This document shows positions 1 through 8,235 of a DNA stretch of 64,000 nt, one piece after another (positions within the stretch are counted from its first letter, which is position 1; the number at the start of each line of letters is the position of its first letter). Below the pieces are notes generated by a model that worked only from the letters and a program-made list of their open reading frames with translations, searched no databases and was not told where the DNA came from. A program made the translations under genes and the position numbers. The DNA is from Paraburkholderia tropica (GTDB lineage Bacteria > Pseudomonadota > Gammaproteobacteria > Burkholderiales > Burkholderiaceae), in the NCBI RefSeq assembly GCF_914484835.1, contig NZ_CAJZAR010000041.1, positions 62,182-126,181 of the forward strand, given 5' to 3'.

Positions 1-312
1 TCGGAATCGTTTGACAACCTTCTTACCCCGTCGTCATTCGTTGATATTGGTCAGATGCCACTATATGGGATGTCGACGCCAGGCGATATTGTTCTTTCTC
101 CGCGCGTGGGGATATTGGTCCTACTGCGGTATCACGGTGGTGTGCTCAGAAACGTCAATTTCCGGCGTTGTGGTCCTGTGCCTGGAGCCCGAAAGTGGGC
201 TCTCCAGGGAAAATACCGAGGCCGTTTATACCCCGCTCCGAGCCTTATGTGTTCGTGTAAATCATTGATTCTGCATGATATTTTTCTGGATGTGGAAAGA
301 GCGTCGCACGCG
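1..312. other. non-coding left edge upstream of the nag operon
   Basis: I see no credible gene here. The longest open frames have no recognisable protein features, and base composition is near 50% GC over the first 120 bases by hand count, well below the flanking genes. It holds three near-identical GATATTGGTC-like words and ends at a strong promoter, so it is best read as the regulatory region of the downstream operon, possibly with the end of an unseen upstream unit. Confidence 0.5.
43..120 (+). repeat. GATATTGGTC direct repeats upstream of nagR
   Basis: GATATTGGTC occurs exactly at 43-52 and 111-120, with a one-mismatch copy (GATATTGTTC) at 85-94. All are on the same strand in an AT-richer stretch about 200-270 bases upstream of the nag promoter. 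Their function is unknown. Binding by the GntR-type regulator or another activator is inference only. Confidence 0.4.
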
Positions 313-340
313 TTGACTGGTATTATTGTGGTTATATAAT
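313..340 (+). promoter_or_regulatory. sigma-70 promoter of the nag operon
   Basis: TTGACT at 313-318 and a perfect TATAAT at 335-340 are separated by 16 bases, a near-consensus sigma-70 promoter. It points at the GntR-family gene that starts 87 bases further on. A TGGTATTA word (318-325) lies in the spacer and resembles half of the TGGT-type palindromes bound by many GntR/HutC regulators, so autorepression is plausible but unproven. Confidence 0.75.
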
Positions 341-426
341 GGGCTCGCTTTCGAACCGGACCGCCGAGCACCGATGCCGAGCCGTCCGGGCGCCCCCACG
401 ATTTATCCCCCGCTGGCCGGAGTTCC

Positions 427-1161
427 ATGGAAACCCGTTGGTCTGCCCTGATGCCCGATGCGCGCAACGTCACGCCGCTCTATCTGCAGCTGGCGCGCAA
501 CCTTGCCACGGCGATTCACTGCGGCGTGTGGTCGGCCGGCGAGGCGCTGCCTTCGGAACGCACGCTGTCGGATGCCATCGGCGTGTCGCGCATCACCGCG
601 CGCAAGGCGATCGAGCTGCTCGTCGAGCAGGGTCTGATCCGGCGCGCGCGCGGCGCGGGCAGCTTCATCACGCCGCGCGTCGAGGACCCGCTCTCGCGCC
701 TCACCGGCTTCACGAAAAAAATGGAGCAGCGCGGTTTCACCGCCGATTCGGTCTGGCTCGAACGCGAAGTGCGCCCGGCGCGGCGCGAGGAAATCGTCCA
801 GCTCGGCCTGTCGCCGGGCGCGTCGGTTACAAGTCTGCGGCGGCTGCGCCGCGCGGACGGGACCGTGATGGCCGTCGAGCATTCCGCGCTGCCCGTGTCG
901 ATCGTGCCGAATCCGGCGCTGATCGACGGCTCGCTGTACGCGTATCTGGAGTCGCGCGGCGAGCCGGTCGTGCGCGCGCTGCAGCACTTTCGCGCCGTGA
1001 ACGCGACCGGCGAGATCGCCGCGCTGATGGGCGTGGAACCGCGCGCGGCGCTGCTCGTGATCACGCGGGTGGGCTTTTCGCCCGACCAGCGCGCGATCGA
1101 ACTGACGGATACCTACTGCCGCGACGGCTACTACGACTTCGTCGCGGAGCTTCGGCAATGA
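427..1161 (+). CDS. nagR: GntR/HutC-family transcriptional regulator of GlcNAc use
   Basis: Predicted cytoplasmic repressor or activator of 244 residues. Residues about 16-80 form a winged helix-turn-helix of the GntR type (LPSERTLSDAIGVSRITARKAI core). The remainder matches a UTRA effector domain, the fold that binds phosphosugars in NagR/HutC/FarR regulators. It is the first gene of an operon with nagA, a SIS protein and the GlcNAc PTS, the same order as PA3757-PA3761 of Pseudomonas aeruginosa, so GlcN6P or GlcNAc6P is the likely effector. A second in-frame ATG lies 24 bases inside; the first was kept because it is close to the usual family length. The specific effector is inferred from context. 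Confidence 0.85.
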   Translation: METRWSALMPDARNVTPLYLQLARNLATAIHCGVWSAGEALPSERTLSDAIGVSRITARKAIELLVEQGLIRRARGAGSFITPRVEDPLSRLTGFTKKMEQRGFTADSVWLEREVRPARREEIVQLGLSPGASVTSLRRLRRADGTVMAVEHSALPVSIVPNPALIDGSLYAYLESRGEPVVRALQHFRAVNATGEIAALMGVEPRAALLVITRVGFSPDQRAIELTDTYCRDGYYDFVAELRQ

Positions 1162-1297
1162 AGAACGTGATGAAGAAAAACGCACTCGGACGCAAAGTCG
1201 GACGGAACGCACAGCCGCGTCAGGACTCTCTCATGGACATCGACGTAACGACTTATCGCGCGCCGGCCAACGCCGCGCGCACCATCGGAAAAATCTC

Positions 1298-2401
1298 ATG
1301 CTGAGCGGAAATATTCTCACCCCCGAGGGCTGGATCAACGGCACGCTGTCGTTCGAGAACGGCCGTATCACGTCGATCCAGGGCGAGGCCGCCGATCCGT
1401 CGAAGAACGACGCGCCGTACATCATTCCGGGCTTCATCGACCTGCACGTGCACGGCGGCGGCGGCGCCGACGTGATGGAAGCCGGCGACGCCATCGAAAC
1501 CATCGCGCGCACTCACGCGCGTTTCGGCACCACGAGCCTGCTCGCCACCACCATGACCGCGCCGCGCGACGAACTGATGAGCGTGGTCGCGGGTCTCGGC
1601 GACGTCGCGCGCCAGCGCACGCCGGGCGCGGCCCGCGTGCTGGGCGTGCACCTCGAAGGGCCGTACATCAACCCCGGCAAGCTCGGCGCGCAGCCCGACG
1701 CGGCGGTCTCGGCCGTGCTCGACGAAGTGCTCAAGTACCTCGCCATCGCGCCGATCCGCGTGGTGACCGTTGCGCCCGAAATCGCGGGTCATATCGAGAT
1801 CATCGGCGAGATGGCGGCGCGCGGCGTGCGCGTGCAGCTCGGCCATTCGCTCGCCACTTACGACGACGCCGTGGCCGCGCTCAAGCACGGCGCCTGCGGC
1901 TTCACGCACCTGTTCAACGCGATGTCGCCGCTGCACCACCGCAATCCGGGTCTGGTCGGCGCGGCGCTCGCACACGCGGAATACGCGGAGATCATTCCCG
2001 ACCTGCTGCACGTGCATCCGGGTGCGATCCGCGCGGCGCTGCGCGCGATTCCGCGCCTTTATGTGGTGACCGACAGCACGTCGGCCACCGGCATGCCCGA
2101 CGGCGAATACCGCCTCGGCAGCCAGCACGTGACGAAGTGCCTCGGCGGCGTGCGCCTCGCCGATGGCACGCTCGCGGGCAGCACGCTCACCATGGACCAG
2201 GCCCTGCGCAATCTCGTGTCGCTCGGCCTGCCGATCGCGGACGTATCCGCGCGCCTGTCGCGCTACGCGGCCGACTACCTCGGCATCGAAGACCGTGGCC
2301 GCCTCGTGCGCGGCGCATGGGCCGATGTCAACGTGTTCGACCGCGATCTGGCGCTTACCGCGACCTATGTCGAAGGAGAATCGATTGTCGAATATGCTTA
2401 A
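1298..2401 (+). CDS. nagA: N-acetylglucosamine-6-phosphate deacetylase
   Basis: Cytoplasmic amidohydrolase (367 residues) that removes acetate from GlcNAc-6-phosphate to give GlcN-6-phosphate. Visible NagA features are the metal-binding HxH at H50/H52, HLEGPY with metal ligand E120, LGHS (H183), THLFNAM (H204) and the catalytic aspartate D259 in TDS. Length is typical of the family. It lies 136 bases after nagR, and its 3' end overlaps the start region of the next gene, indicating one transcript. Substrate comes directly from the PTS encoded two genes downstream. Confidence 0.95.
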   Translation: MLSGNILTPEGWINGTLSFENGRITSIQGEAADPSKNDAPYIIPGFIDLHVHGGGGADVMEAGDAIETIARTHARFGTTSLLATTMTAPRDELMSVVAGLGDVARQRTPGAARVLGVHLEGPYINPGKLGAQPDAAVSAVLDEVLKYLAIAPIRVVTVAPEIAGHIEIIGEMAARGVRVQLGHSLATYDDAVAALKHGACGFTHLFNAMSPLHHRNPGLVGAALAHAEYAEIIPDLLHVHPGAIRAALRAIPRLYVVTDSTSATGMPDGEYRLGSQHVTKCLGGVRLADGTLAGSTLTMDQALRNLVSLGLPIADVSARLSRYAADYLGIEDRGRLVRGAWADVNVFDRDLALTATYVEGESIVEYA

Positions 2402-3401
2402 AGAAGCGCTGGCCTCGGCCGGCGTCGTCGCCGCGCAGCTCGCGGACACCTCGCGCGTCGAGGCGCTCGCGGGCGTGCTGCAAGCCGAGCCGCGCCAGGT
2501 CGCGCTGACGGTCGCGCGCGGCAGTTCGGACCACGCGGCGAGCTATTTCGCCGCGCTGACCATGAGCCGCCTCGGCGTGCCGGTCGCCTCGATTCCCATG
2601 TCGATCGCGACGCTCCAGCAGGCGCCTTTACGTGTGCGGGGCCAGTTCGGCCTTGCTTTCTCCCAATCAGGCAGGAGTCCTGATCTCGTCGCCACCATGC
2701 GCGTGCTGCGCGAAGCGGGCGCGCTGACGGCGTCGATGGTCAACGTCGCCGGTTCGCCGCTCGCCGAAGCCGCGGGCAACGAACTGCCGCTGCTCGCCGG
2801 TCCCGAGCTGAGCGTCGCGGCCACCAAGAGCTATATCGCGATGCTCGCGATGTCGGCGCAACTCGTGGCCTTCTGGCAGCGCGACGCGGCCTTCCTCGAC
2901 GCGGTGCGCGCGTTGCCCGAGGCGCTCGAACGCGCGGGCACGCTCGACTGGTCGTCGGCCGTCGAAGAATTGCGCGACGTCAAGCAGATGCTCGTGATCG
3001 GGCGGGGTCCGGGTCTCGCGATCGCGCAGGAAGCCGCGCTCAAGCTCAAGGAAACGTCGAGCATCCAGGCCGAGGCGTTTTCGAGCGCCGAAGTGCGTCA
3101 TGGCCCGATGGAGCTGATCGACCGCGACTATCCGCTGCTTGTGTTCGCGCCGCGCGGACCGGAACAGGCCGGTCTCGTCGAGTTCGCGCGCGACATGCAA
3201 AAGCGCGGCGCGCGCGTGCTGCTCGCCGCACCCGCCGACGTGCCGGAAGCCACGTTGCCGCTCGTCACGGCCGCCGATGCGTCGCTCGATCCGATCGCCG
3301 CGATCCTGTCGTTCTACGTGATGGCGGCGGGTCTTGCCGCCGCGCGCGGACGCAATCCCGACGAGCCGCGCTTCCTGAACAAAGTCACCGAAACCCACTA
3401 G
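2385..3401 (+). CDS. SIS-domain glucosamine-6-phosphate deaminase (NagB-II type)
   Basis: Two tandem SIS (sugar isomerase) domains make up this 338-residue protein, with VARGSSDHAA and FSQSGRSPD in the first and the GPELSVAATKSY segment that marks GlmS-like isomerase domains. It lacks the glutaminase domain of GlmS, so it should run the isomerase/deaminase half-reaction, GlcN6P to Fru6P plus ammonia, replacing the absent classical NagB. The start is taken as TTG at 2385 because AAGGAGAA sits 6 bases upstream. The in-frame ATG at 2394 is too far from that ribosome site. It overlaps nagA by 17 bases. The deaminase role is inferred from operon context and family. Confidence 0.85.
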   Translation: MSNMLKEALASAGVVAAQLADTSRVEALAGVLQAEPRQVALTVARGSSDHAASYFAALTMSRLGVPVASIPMSIATLQQAPLRVRGQFGLAFSQSGRSPDLVATMRVLREAGALTASMVNVAGSPLAEAAGNELPLLAGPELSVAATKSYIAMLAMSAQLVAFWQRDAAFLDAVRALPEALERAGTLDWSSAVEELRDVKQMLVIGRGPGLAIAQEAALKLKETSSIQAEAFSSAEVRHGPMELIDRDYPLLVFAPRGPEQAGLVEFARDMQKRGARVLLAAPADVPEATLPLVTAADASLDPIAAILSFYVMAAGLAAARGRNPDEPRFLNKVTETH

Positions 3402-3413
3402 ATTGGAAAGCTG

Positions 3414-6041
3414 ATGGAACGCATCCAGGAGTCCCGCCTGATGAACCCGGAACATTCCGCCGTGCGCGTCGAACTGGTCGCGCCGCTCACCGGGCCGGTC
3501 GTGCCGCTCGCGTCGGTGCCCGATCCGGTGTTTTCGGAAGGCCTGTTCGGCGACGGTATCGGCGTCGATCCGCTGGTCGGCCGCCTTGTCGCGCCCTGCG
3601 ACGGCACGATCATGCACCTCGCGCGCACCGGCCACGCCGTCACGCTGCAAAGCGCCGAAGGCGCGCAGATTCTCGTGCACATCGGCATCGACACGGTCGA
3701 ATTGAATGGCAAGGGCTTCACGCCCAAGGTCGAGCAGGGCGCGCAGGTGCGCCGTGGCGATCTGCTGATCGAGTTCGATCTCGATGTCGTGGCGTGTCGT
3801 GCGCCTAGCCTCGTTTCGGTGATCGCGGTCGCGAACTCCGATGCGTTCGAAGTCGTGGAGCGCGCGGGCGCGGGCCACGTGCGGGCGGGCGAGACGCCGC
3901 TGCTCGTGCTGCGCGCGCGCGACGGCGCGGCGGTCGAGGCCAGCGTCACCAACGTCGTGATGGACGAAGTGCGCCGCAACGTGACGCTCGCCCACGCGGG
4001 CGGGCTGCATGCGCGGCCCGCGGCGCGGGCGCGCGAAGCGGTGCGCGGCCTGGAGGCGCGCGTCGAGGTGCGGTTCGGCGAGCGCAAGGCGGCCATCGAA
4101 AGCGTGGTCGGTCTGCTCGCGCTGGGCGCGGGCGAGGGCGCGACCATCGAACTCGTCGGCATGGGCCGCGACGCGCAGAAGGCCGTCGACGCCGTGGCCG
4201 GTGAATTGCTGCGCGAAGCGCCGGGCGAAGTCTCCGAAACGCCCGCGCGTGCGCTTTCGCCTGCGCCGGTTGCGGTGAGCGCCGCGCTTGCCGCTGGTAG
4301 CGCGCAATCCACGCAAGCCGCGCCGAATACGCTCACGGGCGTGTGCGCCGCGCCGGGCGTGGCGGTCGGCAAGCTGGTCCGCTGGGACGACGCCGACCTC
4401 ACGCCGCCTGAACTCGCGAGCGGCTCGTCGGCGTCGGAAAGCCGTCTGCTCGACAAGGCCGTCGCGGCCATCGACGCCGAACTCGAAGCGTCGGTGCGCA
4501 CGGCCTCGCAGCGCGGCGCGATCGGCGAAGCGGGCATCTTCCAGATGCATCGCGTGCTGCTCGAAGATCCCACGCTGATCGACGCCGCGCGCGATCTCAT
4601 CAGCCTCGGCAAGAGCGCGGGCTTCGCGTGGCGCGAGGCGATCCGCGCGCAGATCGCCGTGCTCGGCAAGGTCGACGATCCGCTGCTCGCGGAACGCGCC
4701 GCCGATCTGCGCGACCTCGAAAAGCGCGTGCTGCGCTCGCTCGCTTATACGAGCGGCGCGGCGGGCGCGAACGGCGCAGCGCAGCGCGAATTGCCCGATG
4801 AAGCCGTGCTCGCCGCCGATGAATTCACGCCGTCCGATCTCGCCACGCTCGACCGCACGCGCGTGACGGCGCTCGTGATGGCGCGTGGCGGCGCGACCTC
4901 GCACGCGGCGATCATCGCGCGTCAGGCCGGCATTCCGGCGCTGGTCGCGCTCGGCGACGCGCTGCATCAGATCGAGGAAGGCGCGCAGGTGATCGTGGAC
5001 GCGAGCGCGGGCCGCTTCGCCTTCGCGCCCAGCGCCGCCGACATCGAACGCGCGCGCACCGAGAAGCAGCGCCTCGCGGGCGTGCGCGAAGCGAACCGCC
5101 GCACCTCGCACGAAGCCGCCGCCACGCGCGACGGCCACGCGGTGGAAGTGGCGGCCAACATCGCGACGCTCGACGACGCGCGCACGGCCGTCGACAACGG
5201 CGCCGACGCCGTGGGCCTGCTGCGCACCGAACTCATGTTCATCCATCGTCAGGCGGCGCCGACGATCGAGGAGCATCGCCAGAGCTATCAAGCCATCGCG
5301 GAAGCGCTCGCGGGCCGCACGGCGATCATCCGCACGCTCGATGTGGGCGCCGACAAGGAAGTCGATTATCTGACGCTGCCGCCCGAGCCGAATCCGGCGC
5401 TGGGTCTGCGCGGCATCCGCCTCGCGCAGGTGCGCCCCGATCTGCTCGACGACCAGTTGCGCGGCCTCGTGGCCGTGAAGCCCGAAGGCGCGCTGCGCAT
5501 CCTGCTGCCGATGGTCACCGACGTGGGCGAACTCGTGCGCCTGCGCGAACGCATCGACGCCTTCGCGCGCGAAGCGGGCCGCAGCGCGCGCGTGGAAGTG
5601 GGCGTGATGATCGAGGTGCCGTCGGCGGCGCTGCTGGCCGACCAGCTTGCACGTCACGCCGATTTCCTCTCGATCGGCACCAACGACCTCACGCAGTACA
5701 CGCTCGCGATGGACCGCTGCCAGCCCGATCTCGCCGCGCAAGCCGACGGCCTGCATCCGGCCGTGCTGCGCCTCGTCGCGATCGCGGTGGAAGGTGCGCG
5801 CAAGCATGGCAAGTGGGTGGGCGTGTGCGGCGCGCTGGCGGGTGATCCGCTCGCGGTGCCGCTGCTCGTCGGTCTCGGCGTGACGGAATTGTCGGTCGAT
5901 CCGGTCTCCGTGCCGTCGATCAAGGCGCGCGTGCGCAAGCTCGATTACGCGCTCTGCCGCGACCGCGCGCAGGACGTGCTGATGCTCGAATCGGCGCAGG
6001 ACGTGCGCGCCGCGAGCCGCGCGAACTGGCCGCTCGACTGA
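3414..6041 (+). CDS. nagF: PTS EIIA-HPr-EI fusion protein for GlcNAc
   Basis: Soluble multiphosphoryl transfer protein of 875 residues. EIIA-Glc-like domain about 24-170 with H74 and H89 (ILVHIGIDTV). HPr domain about 185-265 with the phospho-acceptor H199 in GLHARPA and a serine (S230) at the place of the HPr-kinase target Ser46. Enzyme I domain about 305-870 with H497 in GGATSHAAI, the PEP-binding signature LSIGTNDLTQY and the C-terminal GVCGALAGDP cysteine. It passes phosphate from PEP to the EIIB domain of the permease encoded next. ATG 3414 has GGAAAG before it; an internal ATG at 3441 is an alternative start. Same architecture as P. aeruginosa NagF. Confidence 0.93.
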   Translation: MERIQESRLMNPEHSAVRVELVAPLTGPVVPLASVPDPVFSEGLFGDGIGVDPLVGRLVAPCDGTIMHLARTGHAVTLQSAEGAQILVHIGIDTVELNGKGFTPKVEQGAQVRRGDLLIEFDLDVVACRAPSLVSVIAVANSDAFEVVERAGAGHVRAGETPLLVLRARDGAAVEASVTNVVMDEVRRNVTLAHAGGLHARPAARAREAVRGLEARVEVRFGERKAAIESVVGLLALGAGEGATIELVGMGRDAQKAVDAVAGELLREAPGEVSETPARALSPAPVAVSAALAAGSAQSTQAAPNTLTGVCAAPGVAVGKLVRWDDADLTPPELASGSSASESRLLDKAVAAIDAELEASVRTASQRGAIGEAGIFQMHRVLLEDPTLIDAARDLISLGKSAGFAWREAIRAQIAVLGKVDDPLLAERAADLRDLEKRVLRSLAYTSGAAGANGAAQRELPDEAVLAADEFTPSDLATLDRTRVTALVMARGGATSHAAIIARQAGIPALVALGDALHQIEEGAQVIVDASAGRFAFAPSAADIERARTEKQRLAGVREANRRTSHEAAATRDGHAVEVAANIATLDDARTAVDNGADAVGLLRTELMFIHRQAAPTIEEHRQSYQAIAEALAGRTAIIRTLDVGADKEVDYLTLPPEPNPALGLRGIRLAQVRPDLLDDQLRGLVAVKPEGALRILLPMVTDVGELVRLRERIDAFAREAGRSARVEVGVMIEVPSAALLADQLARHADFLSIGTNDLTQYTLAMDRCQPDLAAQADGLHPAVLRLVAIAVEGARKHGKWVGVCGALAGDPLAVPLLVGLGVTELSVDPVSVPSIKARVRKLDYALCRDRAQDVLMLESAQDVRAASRANWPLD

Positions 6042-6099
6042 GCGTCGCGTCGCCCGCAGTCACACCGTTAAATCATCAGGTTTCCAAACTAACCACACC

Positions 6100-6133
6100 C
6101 CGGCGCGCGCAGCGATCGCGCGCCGGCTTTTCT
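6100..6133 (+). terminator. rho-independent terminator or attenuator before nagE
   Basis: A perfect 10-bp stem (CCGGCGCGCG at 6100-6109 with CGCGCGCCGG at 6117-6126), a 7-base loop and a following CTTTTCTC tract. It sits inside the operon, between the EIIA-HPr-EI gene and nagE, so it may lower nagE expression relative to the upstream genes or regulate read-through. Confidence 0.65.
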
Positions 6134-6187
6134 CACCCAATACGTCTCGCCGCAAGACTTCAAGAGACAGGGACTGGAGGCAGTTCG

Positions 6188-7936
6188 ATGGATGGCAATC
6201 CGTTTCTCAAGATCCAGAGCCTCGGCCGCGCGCTGATGCTCCCGATCGCAGTGCTGCCCGTGGCGGGCATTCTGCTGCGCTTCGGCCAGAGCGACATGCT
6301 CAATATCAAGATCATCGCCGACGCGGGCGGCGCGATCTTCGACAATCTGCCGCTGCTGTTCGCGATCGGCATCGCGGTCGGCTTCGCGAAGGACAACAAC
6401 GGCGTGGCGGCGCTCGCGGGCGCGCTCGGCTATCTGGTCGAGACCGCCGTGATGAAGGACATCAACGACAAGCTCAACATGGGCGTGCTGTCGGGCGTGG
6501 TGGCCGGTGTCGTCGCGGGCATGCTGTACAACCGCTTCAAGGACATCAAGCTGCCCGAGTTCCTCGCGTTCTTCGGCGGCAAGCGCTTCGTGCCGATCAT
6601 CACCGGGCTCGTCTGTCTCGTGCTCGGGCTGATCTTCGGCTATGCGTGGGGACCGGTGCAGAGCGTGATCGACACGGCGGGCCACTGGCTCACCACGGCG
6701 GGCGCGATCGGCACCTTCGTGTACGGTCTGCTCAACCGGCTGCTGCTGGTCACGGGGCTGCACCACATCCTCAACTCGCTCGTGTGGTTCGTGTTCGGCA
6801 CCTTCACGCCGGCGGGCGGCGCGCCGGTCACGGGCGACCTGCACCGCTTCTTCGCGGGCGACCCCACGGCGGGCGGCTTCATGGCCGGCTTCTTCCCGGT
6901 GATGATGTTCGGTCTGCCGGCCGCGTGTCTCGCCATGCTGCACGAAGCGCCGAAGGAAAAGCGCGCGATGGTCGGGGGCCTGCTGCTCTCGATGGCGCTC
7001 ACGTCGTTCCTCACGGGCGTGACGGAGCCGATCGAGTTCACCTTCATGTTCCTCGCGCCGGTGCTCTACGCGATCCACGCGGTGCTCACGGGCCTGTCGC
7101 TGGCGATCTGCTCGCTGCTGGGCATCAAGCTCGGCTTCACGTTCTCGGCGGGCGCGATCGACTACGTGCTGAACTACGGCCTCTCGACGCACGGCTGGGA
7201 AGCGATTCCGCTTGGCGCGGCGTATGCCGTCGTGTATTACGTGCTGTTCCGCTTCTTCATCCGCCGCTTCAATCTGCCGACGCCGGGCCGCGAAGCCTCG
7301 GCGGGCGACACGGAAATCGCCGCGTCGATGTCGGGCGTGGCGGTGCCGGGCGCGGCCTCGGCCTCGCGTGCGGCGCGCTATATCGATGCGCTCGGCGGCG
7401 CGGCCAACCTCAAGGTGGTCGATGCGTGCACGACGCGTCTGCGTCTGAACGTGGCCGATCCGGCACGCGTTTCGGAACCCGCGCTCAAGGCGATCGGCGC
7501 GCGCGGCGTGCTCAAGCGCGGCGGTGAAAGCGTGCAGGTCATCATCGGGCCGGAAGCGGACATCATCGCCGATGAGATTCGTGGTGAGATTGCGCGCGGC
7601 GGCGCTTCTGTCAATGTGGCTCAAGTGGCGAACACCGCGCCGGTCGCTCCGGCCGTTGCGCAGACCGCGCAGGCTGCGACGGCCGCGCACGAAGCCGGAC
7701 CGCTCGATCCGAACCCGTCGCGCTGGCTCAGCGTGCTCGGCGGCGCGGCGAACATCGTCTCGCTCGATGCGGTCGCGGCCACGCGTCTGCGCGTGATCGT
7801 GCGCGATCCGGCGGCGGTCGACCGCACGAAGCTCGACGCGCTCGACGTGGCGTGGGTGTCGGCGGATACGCTGCACATCGTGGTCGGCGACGCCGCGCCG
7901 CGCTACGCGCGCGAACTGGCGTTGCAGCCGGCTTGA
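6188..7936 (+). CDS. nagE: PTS N-acetylglucosamine permease EIIC-EIIB-EIIB'
   Basis: Inner-membrane permease (582 residues) that imports and phosphorylates GlcNAc. Residues 1 to about 365 are a hydrophobic EIIC domain of the Glc family (GVTEPIEFTFMFLAP around 277-291). A first EIIB domain (about 395-470) carries the phospho-cysteine C414 in DACTTRLR. A second EIIB-like domain (about 511-582, after an Ala/Pro linker) has alanine (A530) at the cysteine position, so it cannot be phosphorylated there. EIIA is absent and is supplied by the upstream fusion protein. GGAGGCAG precedes the ATG. Confidence 0.93.
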   Translation: MDGNPFLKIQSLGRALMLPIAVLPVAGILLRFGQSDMLNIKIIADAGGAIFDNLPLLFAIGIAVGFAKDNNGVAALAGALGYLVETAVMKDINDKLNMGVLSGVVAGVVAGMLYNRFKDIKLPEFLAFFGGKRFVPIITGLVCLVLGLIFGYAWGPVQSVIDTAGHWLTTAGAIGTFVYGLLNRLLLVTGLHHILNSLVWFVFGTFTPAGGAPVTGDLHRFFAGDPTAGGFMAGFFPVMMFGLPAACLAMLHEAPKEKRAMVGGLLLSMALTSFLTGVTEPIEFTFMFLAPVLYAIHAVLTGLSLAICSLLGIKLGFTFSAGAIDYVLNYGLSTHGWEAIPLGAAYAVVYYVLFRFFIRRFNLPTPGREASAGDTEIAASMSGVAVPGAASASRAARYIDALGGAANLKVVDACTTRLRLNVADPARVSEPALKAIGARGVLKRGGESVQVIIGPEADIIADEIRGEIARGGASVNVAQVANTAPVAPAVAQTAQAATAAHEAGPLDPNPSRWLSVLGGAANIVSLDAVAATRLRVIVRDPAAVDRTKLDALDVAWVSADTLHIVVGDAAPRYARELALQPA

Positions 7937-8009
7937 GCGTGCGCGTGAGGCCGATGAAGCGCTGATCCGCAAGATCACGCGCTGTCGGCCGAAATCATCG
8001 GCCCAATAA

Positions 8010-8043
8010 AAAACCGGCAGGTTGCCAGCCTGCCGGTTTTTTT
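8010..8043. terminator. bidirectional rho-independent terminator nagE / cydX
   Basis: AACCGGCAGG (8012-8021), a 7-base loop and CCTGCCGGTT (8029-8038) form a 10-bp stem flanked by A-runs on the left and T-runs on the right, so it can end transcripts from both the nag operon and the convergent cyd operon. Confidence 0.9.
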
Positions 8044-8062
8044 CATGGCGCGGCGCGATGCG

Positions 8063-8179
8063 TTAGCGCGCGTTGTCGCCGGAAATCTCCATCTTGCGAT
8101 GCTCGTCGAGCCACATCACGTTGATGATGCCGAAGGCGAGCGCCACGCCGATGCCCAGAATCCAGGTGAAGTACCACAT
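8063..8179 (-). CDS. cydX: cytochrome bd oxidase small subunit CydX
   Basis: A 38-residue protein starting MWYFTWILGIGVALAFG, the hallmark of CydX (CydX/YbgT family). It has one transmembrane helix at about residues 4-22 followed by an acidic-basic tail with WLDEH. AGGAG lies 8 bases upstream of the ATG. It is the last gene of the cyd operon, 56 bases after cydB, and its product stabilises the haem pocket of cytochrome bd in the inner membrane. It is short enough to be missed by automatic gene callers. Confidence 0.93.
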   Translation of the reverse strand: MWYFTWILGIGVALAFGIINVMWLDEHRKMEISGDNAR

Positions 8180-8192
8180 GATGTCCACTCCT

Positions 8193-8228
8193 GCGTGTGT
8201 TGCGTATGGTGCGCGTGTTGCGTACGGT
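8193..8228. repeat. 18-bp tandem repeat between cydX and cydB
   Basis: Two adjacent 18-base units (8193-8210 and 8211-8228) agree at 16 of 18 positions (GCGYGTGTTGCGTAYGGT). They fill most of the 56-base gap between the cydB stop and the cydX start. Probably a slippage product, with no function apparent. Confidence 0.6.
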
Positions 8229-8235
8229 GCGGTGA

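Noticed and set aside
2667..5807. 1046-codon open frame on the minus strand
   Set aside because: It is antisense to the EIIA-HPr-EI gene, with Arg/Ala/His-rich low-complexity translation typical of high-GC shadow frames.
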